Shown one piece after another: positions 17,305 to 26,230 of a stretch of DNA of 64,000 bases. A program made the position numbers and the translations under genes. A model generated the notes under the pieces. That model was not told where the DNA came from and did no database searches. It was given only the letters and a program-made list of their open reading frames with translations. Within the stretch, counting starts at the first letter, position 1. The number at the start of each line of letters is the position of its first letter. This stretch comes from Halobacillus massiliensis (GTDB lineage: Bacteria > Bacillota > Bacilli > Bacillales > Halobacillaceae), in NCBI RefSeq assembly GCF_900166625.1, contig NZ_LT800499.1:4085059-4149058 (forward strand), in the 5' to 3' direction.

Positions 17305-17463
17305 GTTTATTTTTTCACGTGTGAGAATCATTTTGATCCGTCTCTATCCATTTTATCAAACCTTTGGGCTTGTATTCTTTTTAATAAGGAAATAGGCACA
17401 AATTAATGAATGTTTTTCCATAACTTTCCCCATACTAGAACCACTTAGAAAGGACGTGTATCG

Positions 17464-19242
17464 ATGAAAAGACTCATTTGGTTTGCTATTTTTTCAGCTG
17501 CAGCTTTTATAAAGCTTGCCTTTGTCAGCCATCATCTGCTCTCTGAAATTTCAAAAGGAGCACTTCTAATTTCACTTAGCTTTTCGCTGATTGCCTTCAG
17601 TCTAATGTTCCTGTTTCAAAAATACTATTTCTGGTATGGTGCCGTTATTTCGCTGATCATCAGCTTTTATTGCTGGTCGTCTTATTTATATATGGATTAT
17701 TTTCAGGCTCCGTTTTCTTCCTATGTTGCTTTACAAAGTTCTAATCTTTCCGGTATGTCAGAGAGTATTTTCGGGCAGATGACGTGGTGGCATGTTCTGT
17801 TTTTTCTCGATGTCATTGTTTTAGCTTTAATTCTGCTGTACGATAGGTCAGCCGAACCGATGAAGCGCAGTTATAAACCTTTTACCGCCGTAATTGTCAT
17901 GGCCCTTTTGTTGTTTTCATTAAAACCAATTTCCATGCAGATAAGCGGGAATGGCCACCTGCTCTTAAAAAAGTACACAGCTGACTCCTATTTAGCGAAT
18001 TATGGCTTAATCGGCCACCAGGCGATCGACTGGGTTGAATTTTTCACCTCTCAGCAGATTTTAGAGCTCTCGGCCGCCGAAAAAGATAATATTAATGAAA
18101 TGTTATCAAGTGAAGATTATGCAGTACCCCGGGAAGATCCGCTGCTTATGCCGGGGATTTTTGAAGGAAAGAACCTGTTGCTGATCCAGTTTGAATCCCT
18201 GCAGCAGTTCGTTATAGGCGAAAAGGTGAATGGAAAAGAGATTACCCCGAATTTAAATAAGCTCGTTTCAGCCGGCCTGTCTTTTTCGAATTATTACCCG
18301 CAGACAGCCGAAGGGAACAGTTCGGATGCTGAGCTGCTCGTTTTGAACAGCCTCTATCCTTTAAAAGAAGGCAGTACATTCTTTCGCTACCCAGCTGCTG
18401 AATATCCATCTCTTGCTAAACTTTTCAAAGAAAAAAACTATACAGCTGCCGCTTTTCACGGGGATGAAGGGTCATTTTGGAATCGGAATTCGGTTTATCC
18501 TTCGATGGGATTCGATCGGTATTATGATATTACCGATTACACGAGCATAGAGGAAAATTCAATTGGAATGGGGCTTAGCGATCAAGCATTTTTTGAACAG
18601 ACTGCTGATCACTTACTTAAAATGAAGAAACCCTTTGCGGCCAGCCTGATTACACTGACATCGCATACTCCATTTGTGCTTCCTAAAGAAGAAAAGTTAC
18701 TGGATGTTGGGGAAATTAGTGATACCCATCTCGGCCGTTATTTCGAAAGCATCCATTACACAGATCATTATTTAGGGGAGTTTATGAAAAAAATTGAAGA
18801 AAATGGTTTGCTGAAGGACACAGTAGTCGCTATTTATGGAGATCATAATGGTGTATTTAGAGAATCGAAGCAGGAAGTGGAGACATGGAAAGGCACGTCG
18901 ATCTCAGATGATGAGTGGCGGACAGATTATGTTCCTGTTCCATTAATTGTTTCCAGCCGCGACCTCCCAAATCCGCTGGTTATAAAGGACGTAATGGGCC
19001 AGATCGATACAGCCCCTACTCTTCTTGACTGGTTCGGTTTTCCAGAGGGTGCGATGGCTGACAGCGCACTTGGTCATAATATGAACCGCTATATGAACGA
19101 AGATGTTTTTCTTTTGCGAGGAGACTATGGAGAGAAGATTGTGATAACACAGGACAAAGAAGTTACAGATTATGCGCCTTATCATTCGGAAGCCCTAAAT
19201 GTTTCAGAACAGCTCATTAAGTCTAATTTTGCTCATAAATAA
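17464..19242 (+). CDS. LTA synthase family protein (LtaS/YvgJ-like phosphoglycerol transferase)
   Basis: A 592-residue enzyme with five membrane helices (about 1-165) and an extracellular sulfatase-like domain. The family polymerises or primes glycerolphosphate from phosphatidylglycerol for lipoteichoic acid. Metal and active-site features are Glu244 in QFESLQQ, the nucleophile loop EGNSSDAE, HTPF and the YGDHNG motif. The nucleophile position, threonine in characterised LtaS, is Ser286 here. It is divergent from cydD. Whether it is the main LTA synthase, a primase or a modifying enzyme cannot be told. Confidence 0.85.
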   Translation: MKRLIWFAIFSAAAFIKLAFVSHHLLSEISKGALLISLSFSLIAFSLMFLFQKYYFWYGAVISLIISFYCWSSYLYMDYFQAPFSSYVALQSSNLSGMSESIFGQMTWWHVLFFLDVIVLALILLYDRSAEPMKRSYKPFTAVIVMALLLFSLKPISMQISGNGHLLLKKYTADSYLANYGLIGHQAIDWVEFFTSQQILELSAAEKDNINEMLSSEDYAVPREDPLLMPGIFEGKNLLLIQFESLQQFVIGEKVNGKEITPNLNKLVSAGLSFSNYYPQTAEGNSSDAELLVLNSLYPLKEGSTFFRYPAAEYPSLAKLFKEKNYTAAAFHGDEGSFWNRNSVYPSMGFDRYYDITDYTSIEENSIGMGLSDQAFFEQTADHLLKMKKPFAASLITLTSHTPFVLPKEEKLLDVGEISDTHLGRYFESIHYTDHYLGEFMKKIEENGLLKDTVVAIYGDHNGVFRESKQEVETWKGTSISDDEWRTDYVPVPLIVSSRDLPNPLVIKDVMGQIDTAPTLLDWFGFPEGAMADSALGHNMNRYMNEDVFLLRGDYGEKIVITQDKEVTDYAPYHSEALNVSEQLIKSNFAHK

Positions 19243-19273
19243 AACAGCCCGCCTTATTTGGCCGGGCTGTTTT
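19241..19273. terminator. Bidirectional terminator between convergent genes
   Basis: AAAACAGCCCG / CGGGCTGTTTT stem with an 11-base loop, between the LTA-synthase-like gene and the dehydrogenase. Confidence 0.85.
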
Positions 19274-20273
19274 TGAATGGCTGAAGATCCACTCTTCTTC
19301 TTTCATTCTCGGAAATAATGGCTCCTTCGTTTACTAATGTAAGATTTAAGGCATCTTCCACTGTTATTGTCGGCTCTTCCTCTTTTGAAATGGCGTATGC
19401 CCATTGTACCAGCGGCATTTGAAGGGGTTCAGGCATATCCTCAGGCTTGAACCATTCATTATTATTCAAATGAATACTTTTCACACGGACTTCTTTTTGC
19501 TCAACGAGCAGGCTTCCTTCTGTACCATAAAGCTCCAGCTGAAAAGGACTGCCTGCTGAAACAAAACTCGTTTCAAGAATCCCAAGAGGCCCTGACTCAT
19601 AATCTACAATTACGACCGCCTGGTCATCAATTCCCTCATGAAAAACCGGCTGCATTCTAGCTGTCACCGCTTGTGGTGTGCCGGCTAATCGGTTGGCTAG
19701 ATAAATAGGATGAGCTCCCAGGTCAATAAAAGCTCCGCCGCCTGTCTGTTCTTTTTCAAAGAAATGCGGAGGCAGCCAACCGTCCGGGTGCTGCTCGGAA
19801 GAAACCGCACCATTATGGGCTGTGCGGCAGCGAATCATTGTAAGCTGCCCAAGCCATCCTTTGTCCAGCGCCTGCTGGGCATATAAATAATAGTCCTCCG
19901 TAAGCCTTGGAAGAGAAACCATCAGTTGAACACCCGCTTCTTCAACTTCCGCTAAAATTTCATTACATTCTTCTACCGTTAAAGCTAATACTTTTTCTGT
20001 GAAAATATGCTTCTTATTCCTGGCAGCAGCTACCATGACGTCTTTGTGGCTGCTCGTTGGCGTGTTGACGATGACTGCATCGATTTCCGGATCACCTAAT
20101 ACGTTTTCTAAATCAGGGTCGAAAGAAACACCGAGCTCCTGTGCCCACTTTCTTCCCCGCTCTTCATCTTCGTCCCATATTACATGTATTGAAAGATTTT
20201 CCTGATTCTGCGCTTGTTCAGCATAATCCACAGCATGCACATGCCACTTACTGAGAAGTGCTGTTTTTATCAT
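19254..20273 (-). CDS. Gfo/Idh/MocA-family oxidoreductase
   Basis: A 339-residue NAD(P)-dependent dehydrogenase. The N-terminal Rossmann half covers about 1-120 and holds VIVNTPTSSH and the EKVLALT stretch that corresponds to the EKP signature (here Lys then Val instead of Pro). The C-terminal half has GGGAFIDLGAHPIYLANRL, the usual Asp/His catalytic region. Substrates are typically cyclitols or sugars. AGGGTG precedes ATG 20273. It lies downstream of the MBL hydrolase and the broken small ORF, possibly one transcript. Confidence 0.8.
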   Translation of the reverse strand: MIKTALLSKWHVHAVDYAEQAQNQENLSIHVIWDEDEERGRKWAQELGVSFDPDLENVLGDPEIDAVIVNTPTSSHKDVMVAAARNKKHIFTEKVLALTVEECNEILAEVEEAGVQLMVSLPRLTEDYYLYAQQALDKGWLGQLTMIRCRTAHNGAVSSEQHPDGWLPPHFFEKEQTGGGAFIDLGAHPIYLANRLAGTPQAVTARMQPVFHEGIDDQAVVIVDYESGPLGILETSFVSAGSPFQLELYGTEGSLLVEQKEVRVKSIHLNNNEWFKPEDMPEPLQMPLVQWAYAISKEEEPTITVEDALNLTLVNEGAIISENERRRVDLQPFKNSPAK

Positions 20274-20300
20274 AGTTAATCACCCTGTCGCTGCAAATTT

Positions 20301-20494
20301 TTATAGAGAGGTTCTCTTCAACGTTTCTTTAAAGTCTTGGAAATCCTCCTTCTCCATCCACTCTTTATAGATCTCCTTCTCGTGCCCACCGGAAAAATAA
20401 ACGAGTAGCCCATCGTTCACTTGCTTTACATTTTCTATATCTTCATACAGATTTTTTTAAATATAAATGGATAAGATTTGTAAAACAGCATCAT
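20301..20494 (-). pseudogene. Small unknown ORF interrupted by a one-base shift in a T7/A7 run
   Basis: On the minus strand, ATG 20494 (or 20491) directly follows the MBL gene stop and has AGAGG before it. The frame opens as MLFYKSYPFIFKK and then stops at TAG. If the A7 run at 20452-20458 had eight bases, it would continue as NLYEDIENVKQVNDG and on to EWMEKEDFQDFKETLKR, ending at TAA 20301, about 63 residues. The charged, helical downstream part looks like real protein. I do not recognise the family. It could be a genuine pseudogene or a sequence error. Confidence 0.45.
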
Positions 20495-20497
20495 CAC

Positions 20498-21439
20498 TCA
20501 GCCTCTTTGCTTCTGAAAATAATCAGCAAGTCCCATAGAACATACTTCGATGTCCAGATCAATCACTTCATACACCGGATGATCCTCTTGAATGGAGAAG
20601 CCTTTTAAGTAAGTATAAATCTTCTGCCTTAATCGTTCTTTTATCCCCTTAACTCCTTCATCCCTTTCTACAGCTTCCTCTGCTGCAGCCAGAAACTCAG
20701 GAATCCATGAAACTACTTGGTCAAAAGCAGATTCTGGCTCTTCAGACATTCCAAAATGCCCGAAGTACACTCGCTCCAGATCCAGCTCTCTAAATCGGTT
20801 AATCGACTGCTTCATAGCTTCAGGATCAAATTGATTTGGAGAAGTAGAAGGCAGATAGAAAGTTATACCTTCAATTTGGTGGTAACGAATGCCTGCTGTG
20901 TCTCCTGTAAAGACTCCCTTGCTTACAGGGTCATATATACCGATATGGTGTTTGGCATGGCCGGGTGTATCCAGGAAAGAAAGCGTGCACTCTGGTCCGG
21001 TTTGAAGCGTACTGCCATCTTCTTTAACGATTAACTTCTCTTCGGGAATTGGCAAAATTGGATCAAATAACTTATCGAAGTTATCACCATATACAGCCCG
21101 GGCTCCTTGAATTAGTCGTGACGGATCGGCCAGATGCCTTTTACCGCGAGGATGAACAATCACTTCTGCCTCTGGACATTCCTTAAGCAGTAAACCGGCT
21201 CCGCCTGCATGGTCCAGATGAATATGAGTCAAAATAATATAGCGGACATCTTTTGGATCTAATTTTAAATCATTCAATCCTTCAATAATTCGAGGAACAG
21301 ACATGCTTGGTCCTGTTTCTACCAGTGTAAGCTGCTGTTCATCAATAACGTATGTACCTGTTCTCCCCGGAACTCCAAGGTCAAAACCGTCAATTAAGTG
21401 AATGCGCTTACTTAAATCGATAGGATCTCTTTTTTCCAT
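20498..21439 (-). CDS. MBL-fold metallo-hydrolase
   Basis: A 313-residue metallo-beta-lactamase-fold enzyme. The zinc motif THIHLDHAGG holds His72, His74, Asp76 and His77; further ligands are in TPGHAKHHIG and FTGDTAG. The C-terminal part (about 225-313) is helical, as in glyoxalase-II-like or quorum-lactonase-like members with an added helical domain. The substrate cannot be assigned. GAGGTGAAGGT precedes ATG 21439. It is divergent from the Sm-like gene at 21559. Confidence 0.8.
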   Translation of the reverse strand: MEKRDPIDLSKRIHLIDGFDLGVPGRTGTYVIDEQQLTLVETGPSMSVPRIIEGLNDLKLDPKDVRYIILTHIHLDHAGGAGLLLKECPEAEVIVHPRGKRHLADPSRLIQGARAVYGDNFDKLFDPILPIPEEKLIVKEDGSTLQTGPECTLSFLDTPGHAKHHIGIYDPVSKGVFTGDTAGIRYHQIEGITFYLPSTSPNQFDPEAMKQSINRFRELDLERVYFGHFGMSEEPESAFDQVVSWIPEFLAAAEEAVERDEGVKGIKERLRQKIYTYLKGFSIQEDHPVYEVIDLDIEVCSMGLADYFQKQRG

Positions 21440-21558
21440 ACCTTCACCTCATCTTCTTTTCTTTCAAGTGTACTAGAAGATGGTGGATATTGTAAGTCAT
21501 CTGCTAATTCTCACCCTTTATTTCCAGGTGAATATCCTGGTTATGAGGAGTGATATGT

Positions 21559-21897
21559 ATGGCAAACATAGCCAAAAAACCAACTCACAAAGATATTAAT
21601 AAATATAAATCTTTTCACGTGACGGCAACTATGGAAGACGGGACTTCCTTTGATGGTATTATTACCGACATAAATGGTGATGAAATTACATTTCTGAGAG
21701 GTGAGGATGTCACGGTAGATAAGCAGGGAAATGAAGCTGGCGGAGAAGAAAGAAAATATTATCCTTATGGCAATGGAAGCTGGCGATCCCGAAGATTTAC
21801 AAAGGTGGTTGTACCATTAGCTGCATTGACGACTGTGAGCCACTATCCATACTCGACTCCATATTACCCGTATTTCCCTTACTATCCTTATTACTAA
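21559..21897 (+). CDS. Hypothetical protein with Sm-like N-terminus and Tyr/Pro-rich tail
   Basis: A 112-residue protein. Residues about 15-55 (FHVTATMEDGTSFDGIITDI, then NGDEITFLRGEDV) look like a small Sm-like beta barrel. A basic stretch (GSWRSRRFTKVVVP) follows, and the last 20 residues are mostly Tyr and Pro (HYPYSTPYYPYFPYYPYY). Such tails occur in bacillus spore-coat or surface proteins, but I do not recognise this one. ATG 21559 has GAGGAG 8 bases upstream. No downstream partner is evident. Confidence 0.6.
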   Translation: MANIAKKPTHKDINKYKSFHVTATMEDGTSFDGIITDINGDEITFLRGEDVTVDKQGNEAGGEERKYYPYGNGSWRSRRFTKVVVPLAALTTVSHYPYSTPYYPYFPYYPYY

Positions 21898-22080
21898 ATT
21901 CATTCTTTTTTTAAGGTTCATTTAGGTCTATCGACATATTCACTTAAAGCTTACAGGACGTGTGACATAATTATTTTTACAGAAATATTACGAATATAGG
22001 TTCATTTTTCTGAAAATTAGCGAAACTTCGATTTGTGTATGGTATCTTTATATGGAAACAAATTGAACAGGAGGAAAAAA

Positions 22081-23454
22081 ATGAATAAAAAACTTCTCTT
22101 ACGTACAACTCTTACCGGTGCCCTCGCCTTCTCGCTCTTCACGCCAACTGCTTTTGCCCACGATATGCTTGATGGGACAGGCATTGACAAGGGGGCCAAT
22201 GAAGCTGACAGCTTAAATGACATTCCGAAGATTTCAGGCTCTAAAAACCTTTCCACTTGGAGAGAAGCTGCCGCTGTACAACTAAAACAATATAACGGTG
22301 TTCAAAATAACACGGCAGATGTTTATACATATAAAGGATTTGCTTATGTGGGCACACATACAGCTTCCGGTGGAGAAGGCGGAGTCCGCATCTTTGATAT
22401 GAAAGACCCTGCCAATCCCGTGGAAGTTGCTAAATTTGCGGATGATATTCCTGGTACATGGCAGGAGAAAGTCATAGTTAAAACCGTTAATACTCCCGAA
22501 TTTAAAGGTGAGTTAGCAGTCGTCAGTGTCCAGCAGCTTAATAGAAATAACCCTGACTCAAGAGGAGGCTTTCTCCTCTATGACGTAAGTGATCCACAAA
22601 ACCCTGAAAAGCTTGGATTCTGGGAAATGGATAAGCGCGTCCCCGGTACTCATGAATTATACTTAACGATTCAAAACGGCAAGCCGCTAGTTTTATCTGC
22701 AAACCCTTACGCTGACTACTACACTCACGGAAAAGAGAAAGACTTTGCATTAGTAGACGTTTCTGATCCGACTCAACCGGAAACTATATACGAGTTTGAT
22801 CCACGAATGCTCCCTGAGGTTTCCGAAGACTTTGATGGCTACAACTGGAAGTCTCCAGATGGAAAAACACGCCCTGTTTTTAATCACAGCGCCATGGCTG
22901 ACACTAACGGAGATATAGCTTTGCTTTCCTTCTGGGACCTGGGAACGATCATCCTCGATATTTCTGATCCTAATAATGTGAAATATCAAGGTCGTACAGA
23001 TTATGCCCCTAATGTCCAAGGCTCTGCCCACTCAGCTGCTTTAGCTCAGGGAGGCAATGTGCTGGTTGAAACAAGAGAAGTATACAACCCAACAAAACAG
23101 GGTTATGAACAATCTTATGGGTACACAAGAATCTTTGATATTAAAGATCCATCAAACCTGAAAGAATTAAGTGTTTTCAAAACAGACTTAGTAGATAATG
23201 TGGAAGACGGCGTTACGTTTGCCAATACAGTGCACGATCCTAAAGTTCTCGGGAATACTCTGTATTTGTCCCACTATGCCGGTGGACTATTCGCTGTAGA
23301 TATTACAAATCCATCAAATCCCGTTCAAATTGGACAGTATCAGCCAAAAGACGCCTACTTCTGGGGAGTAGATATAAATAGAAATTACATCGTTGCTTCT
23401 GATATGGGAAATGGATTAAAAGTATTGCTTAAAAACAACGGTCAGGCAAAATAA
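22081..23454 (+). CDS. Secreted LVIVD-repeat beta-propeller protein
   Basis: A 457-residue exported protein. The signal peptide has KKLLLRTT, a hydrophobic core and cleavage near AFA-HD. The mature part contains repeated units of the kind VRIFDMKDPANPVEVAKF, LYDVSDPQNPEKLGFWE, ALVDVSDPTQPE and FAVDITNPSNPVQIGQY, the LVIVD pattern that builds a propeller. Function is unknown for the family in Gram-positives; adhesion or ligand binding is a guess. ACAGGAGG precedes ATG 22081, and a strong terminator follows. Confidence 0.85.
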   Translation: MNKKLLLRTTLTGALAFSLFTPTAFAHDMLDGTGIDKGANEADSLNDIPKISGSKNLSTWREAAAVQLKQYNGVQNNTADVYTYKGFAYVGTHTASGGEGGVRIFDMKDPANPVEVAKFADDIPGTWQEKVIVKTVNTPEFKGELAVVSVQQLNRNNPDSRGGFLLYDVSDPQNPEKLGFWEMDKRVPGTHELYLTIQNGKPLVLSANPYADYYTHGKEKDFALVDVSDPTQPETIYEFDPRMLPEVSEDFDGYNWKSPDGKTRPVFNHSAMADTNGDIALLSFWDLGTIILDISDPNNVKYQGRTDYAPNVQGSAHSAALAQGGNVLVETREVYNPTKQGYEQSYGYTRIFDIKDPSNLKELSVFKTDLVDNVEDGVTFANTVHDPKVLGNTLYLSHYAGGLFAVDITNPSNPVQIGQYQPKDAYFWGVDINRNYIVASDMGNGLKVLLKNNGQAK

Positions 23455-23466
23455 AAAGACATTGTA

Positions 23467-23510
23467 AAATCCCTCGAGGAATCCTTTTCCTTGAGGGATT
23501 TTGTGTTTTT
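23467..23510 (+). terminator. Terminator after the LVIVD protein gene
   Basis: AAAATCCCTCGAGG against CCTTGAGGGATTTT, then TGTGTTTTT. Confidence 0.85.
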
Positions 23511-23546
23511 ACCCTTATTTATAAACCTACCCAAAAAATTATTTTT

Positions 23547-23560
23547 TGTAAGCGCTGCCT
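23547..23560 (+). promoter_or_regulatory. Possible cre site upstream of the HTH-SulP-Usp genes
   Basis: TGTAAGCGCTGCCT matches the cre pattern TGWAARCGYTWNCW at all but one defined position. It lies about 170 bases before the HTH gene, so control by CcpA is only suggested. Confidence 0.35.
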
Positions 23561-23638
23561 CGTTTGTCGCCTATAGGTTTATCTTTAAACACGCTTATCA
23601 GGGATTCAAAAAAAAACATTGCAATCTCTCCAATTCTC

Positions 23639-23674
23639 TTATAACCTATTATAGTCTATTATATTTGGTTATAA
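23639..23674. promoter_or_regulatory. Operator-like cluster before the excisionase-like gene
   Basis: TTATAACC (23639-23646) and GGTTATAA (23667-23674) form an inverted repeat. Between them CTATTATA occurs twice (23646-23653, 23656-23663) exactly 10 bases apart, one helical turn. A further TATAAGG lies at 23690-23696. The pattern is what a small DNA-bending regulator could use. Confidence 0.5.
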
Positions 23675-23714
23675 AGAAACCACCTTTTTTATAAGGTTTT
23701 ATGGAGGATTATAA

Positions 23715-23897
23715 ATGGTTCGAGAAATTATGACCGTCTCACAGGTTGCCGATTATTTGCAGCTGAGTGAAATGACGACTTACAAATTAGTACAAAAGGG
23801 TACAATTCCAGCATTTAAGATCGGAAGCCACTGGCGTGTTAAAAGAGATGATTTACATGATTGCATTGAACGATTAAAAAAAGGTGAACGCTTATAA
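23715..23897 (+). CDS. Excisionase-type helix-turn-helix protein
   Basis: A 60-residue MerR/Xis-like winged helix: [20 protein letters not shown] is the helix-turn-helix, and [19 protein letters not shown] is the wing. This small HTH_17 form is found in phage excisionases but also as a stand-alone regulator. No integrase or attachment site lies nearby. It is the first gene before SulP and UspA on the same strand, so a regulator of that pair is the better reading. ATGGAGG lies 9 bases upstream of ATG 23715. Confidence 0.75.
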   Translation: MVREIMTVSQVADYLQLSEMTTYKLVQKGTIPAFKIGSHWRVKRDDLHDCIERLKKGERL

Positions 23898-23952
23898 AGC
23901 GGCTGCTGTGAGAGTCAGCAGTCGAAAAAACAAAGTAAGAAAGAGGTTGAAT

Positions 23953-25410
23953 ATGTACGCATCAAGCTTAAAAGAACAATGGTTTGGTAATGTGAGGGGA
24001 GATATTCTTGCCGGAATAGTAGTGGCTCTGGCGCTTATTCCTGAAGCCATTGCTTTCTCTATCATTGCGGGTGTGGACCCTATGGTAGGATTGTATGCTT
24101 CCTTCTGTATTGCTGTAGTAATTGCTTTTGTCGGCGGACGTCCCGGCATGATTTCTGCTGCCACTGGAGCCATGGCTCTGGTTATGATCACACTTGTAGC
24201 TGAACACGGAATAGAATATATGCTGGCGGCTACCATTTTGACGGGTGTCCTGCAAATTATTTTCGGTGTGTTCAAGCTGGCCCGGTTTATGAAATTCATT
24301 CCAAGGTCTGTTATGGTCGGCTTCGTAAATGCCCTGGCGATATTAATTTTCACTTCCCAGCTGCAGCACTTTGTAGATGAAACGTGGATTATTTATGTGT
24401 TAGTAGGAATTACGTTAGCTATCATTTATCTATTTCCATTGATCAATAAGACAATACCCTCGCCATTAGTAGCGATTATTGCCGTTTCATTTATAGCCAT
24501 TTATATGAACGCGGGCGTTCGAAATGTTGGAGATATGGGGGAACTTACTCAATCACTTCCTCTATTTGCTCTTCCTAATATCCCGTTAAACTTAGAAACA
24601 CTTATGATCATCTTGCCCTACTCTCTGGCACTTACGATAGTAGGTCTACTTGAATCACTGTTAACAGCATCTATCGTTGATGATATGACAGATACAGAAA
24701 GTAATAAAAATCAGGAAAGCCGCGGACAGGGAATGGCGAATATCGTTGCAGGATTTTTCGGCGGTATGGCCGGCTGTGCCATGATAGGACAATCGGTGAT
24801 TAACGTAAAATCTGGAGGACGCGGGCGCTTATCTGCTCTCGTTGCCGGTGTGTTTCTTATGTTCTTAATTATTGCTTTAGGTAATGTCGTTGTTCAAATT
24901 CCAATGGCAGCATTGGCTGGTGTTATGATTATGGTATCGATCGGAACCTTTGACTGGAGTTCAATAAGAAACATTCACCGTGTGCCTAAATCAGATGCTG
25001 CCGTTATGATTGTTACGGTTGCGACAGTTGTTTATACACATAACCTGGCCTATGGGGTACTGGCAGGCGTTGTGCTGAGCATGATTTTCTTTGCAGTGAA
25101 AATATCTAAAGTACGTGTCCTTCCACTGTATGTAAATGAAGGAAAAAAGAAAATTTATTATGTACAAGGTCAATTATTTTTTGCCTCTGTTACAGACTTT
25201 CTGGATTCTATCAACTTCAAAGATCAAGTCCAAGAAGTTGAAATTGACCTTACACAGTCCCATTTGTGGGATGACTCGGCCATTGGAGCATTAGATAGTC
25301 TGGAAGCCAAATTCGAGCAGCAAGGAATTCTAGTAAGGTTTAAGGGATTAAATGGTGAAAGCTCCCGCCTCTTAAACAAACTCGGTGGAGTTTCTAAAGC
25401 AGGCCACTAA
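23953..25410 (+). CDS. SulP-family anion transporter with STAS domain
   Basis: A 485-residue membrane protein. About ten to twelve helices begin at residue 15 ([20 protein letters not shown] is the typical SulP opening) and include [11 protein letters not shown] and a [11 protein letters not shown] stretch. The C-terminal STAS domain spans about residues 395-485. Bacterial SulP proteins carry sulfate, bicarbonate or dicarboxylates; the conserved pairing with UspA below does not decide the ion. ATG 23953 with GAAAGAGG is preferred over an in-frame ATG at 23884 that overlaps the HTH gene. Confidence 0.85.
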   Translation: MYASSLKEQWFGNVRGDILAGIVVALALIPEAIAFSIIAGVDPMVGLYASFCIAVVIAFVGGRPGMISAATGAMALVMITLVAEHGIEYMLAATILTGVLQIIFGVFKLARFMKFIPRSVMVGFVNALAILIFTSQLQHFVDETWIIYVLVGITLAIIYLFPLINKTIPSPLVAIIAVSFIAIYMNAGVRNVGDMGELTQSLPLFALPNIPLNLETLMIILPYSLALTIVGLLESLLTASIVDDMTDTESNKNQESRGQGMANIVAGFFGGMAGCAMIGQSVINVKSGGRGRLSALVAGVFLMFLIIALGNVVVQIPMAALAGVMIMVSIGTFDWSSIRNIHRVPKSDAAVMIVTVATVVYTHNLAYGVLAGVVLSMIFFAVKISKVRVLPLYVNEGKKKIYYVQGQLFFASVTDFLDSINFKDQVQEVEIDLTQSHLWDDSAIGALDSLEAKFEQQGILVRFKGLNGESSRLLNKLGGVSKAGH

Positions 25411-25433
25411 TCTTTTTAAAAAGGAGAACTTGC

Positions 25434-25856
25434 ATGTTTACAAATATATTACTGGCCACTGACGGCTCAGATCATTCAAAGCGAGCTATTGAACAAACGA
25501 TCAAAATGGTGGCTCCTTACAAAGATCAAGTGAAAATTGAATGTGTATATTCTGTGGATGGAGATACGTCTAAAAGCGATATATTAAAATATGGGAATTC
25601 GGATACTGCAACAATCAAGAGAAAAGAAAAGTTTTTATCGATCCTCGAGGAAATTAAATCTGAAGGCATCCAGGCAGATATCACTATATTGCACGGAGAC
25701 CCTGCCGAAACGATCATATCTTACGCCAATGAGAGAAACTATGATTGTGTCGTTGCAGGGAGCCGGGGCCGCAATAAAATTCAAACGCTTATGCTCGGCA
25801 GTGTAAGCCACAAACTGGTGAAATATATTAAGGCCCCTGTAATGGTCGTTAAGTAA
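25434..25856 (+). CDS. Universal stress protein (UspA family)
   Basis: A 140-residue UspA-fold protein with LLATDGSDHSKRA at the start and the ATP-binding signature VVAGSRGRNKIQTLMLGSVS near the end (G-x-x-G then GS), so it should bind ATP. It lies 23 bases behind sulP with AAAAGGAG upstream, so the two are surely cotranscribed. Usp proteins often modulate an adjacent transporter, which is an inference here. Confidence 0.9.
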   Translation: MFTNILLATDGSDHSKRAIEQTIKMVAPYKDQVKIECVYSVDGDTSKSDILKYGNSDTATIKRKEKFLSILEEIKSEGIQADITILHGDPAETIISYANERNYDCVVAGSRGRNKIQTLMLGSVSHKLVKYIKAPVMVVK

Positions 25857-25937
25857 GGAAATATCTTCTTCAAACGAAAAAGAGTTTACCCCGGAGCGAT
25901 TGTGGTAAAAAAGTAATAAGCATGGTATTATACTATG

Positions 25938-26075
25938 TAGAAGGACATAAAATATAAAGAAGACCGCAGCTGCAACTGCGGTCTCTAGATAATGATTCCC
26001 CCAGGGGATCAGCTATTCATCAAAAATAGGCCTCTCCCGATCAATTGTCAGGTTAATAGGGAGGTCTATTTTTTA
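25938..26075 (+). ncRNA. Candidate antisense antitoxin RNA of a type I toxin-antitoxin pair
   Basis: On the plus strand an extended -10, TGGTATTAT (25923-25931), would start a short RNA near 25938. It would end at a hairpin with arms AAAAATAG...CTCCC (26022-26038) and GGGAG...CTATTTTT (26059-26073), followed by a T run. This RNA would overlap the 3' part of the oppositely oriented toxin mRNA by about 115-140 bases, as in txpA/RatA or bsrG/SR4. No transcript evidence is available. Confidence 0.5.
25961..25984 (-). terminator. Terminator of the toxin mRNA
   Basis: AGACCGCAG and CTGCGGTCT, a 9-base perfect stem with a six-base loop; on the minus strand it is followed by TCTTTATATTTTAT. Confidence 0.75.
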
Positions 26076-26155
26076 TTGATCATTTCTATGATCAACGCGA
26101 GCAATGCAATCAAAAAGGTTCCAAACGTCAACATGACTGTTAGAACTTCATACAT
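26066..26155 (-). CDS. Holin-like type I toxin peptide (Hol_Tox / TxpA-BsrG-like)
   Basis: A 29-residue peptide opening MYEVLTV. A single membrane helix, MLTFGTFLIALLALII, is followed by EMINKK. This size, the YE at the start and the helix match the putative holin-like toxins of bacilli. GGGGGTGAT, a near-perfect ribosome site, lies upstream; ATG 26167 (adding MPIS) would overlap that site. The ribosome site can pair in the mRNA with CCCC a few bases earlier, and GCTAA with TTAGC extends the helix, so translation is probably blocked in the full transcript. Expected action is on the cell membrane. Confidence 0.7.
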   Translation of the reverse strand: MYEVLTVMLTFGTFLIALLALIIEMINKK

Positions 26156-26230
26156 GCTAATAGGCATCACCCCCTTCTATCATGGGGTTAGCCGACCACC
26201 CTAAAAGGAACATTATCTGATTATTATTGT

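Noticed and set aside
17317..17336. Fur- or PerR-like site (TGAGAATCATTTTGA) between cydD and the LTA-synthase-like gene
   Set aside because: It has several mismatches to TGATAATNATTATCA and no iron or peroxide gene is adjacent; kept only as a weak resemblance.
23715..23897. Prophage or integrative element marked by the excisionase-like gene
   Set aside because: No integrase, attachment duplication, tRNA-adjacent junction or phage gene is nearby, and the gene is in operon position with sulP.
25992..26204. A 70-codon plus-strand frame across the toxin region
   Set aside because: It runs antisense to the toxin ORF and through both hairpins, with no ribosome site; the short toxin on the minus strand explains the region better.
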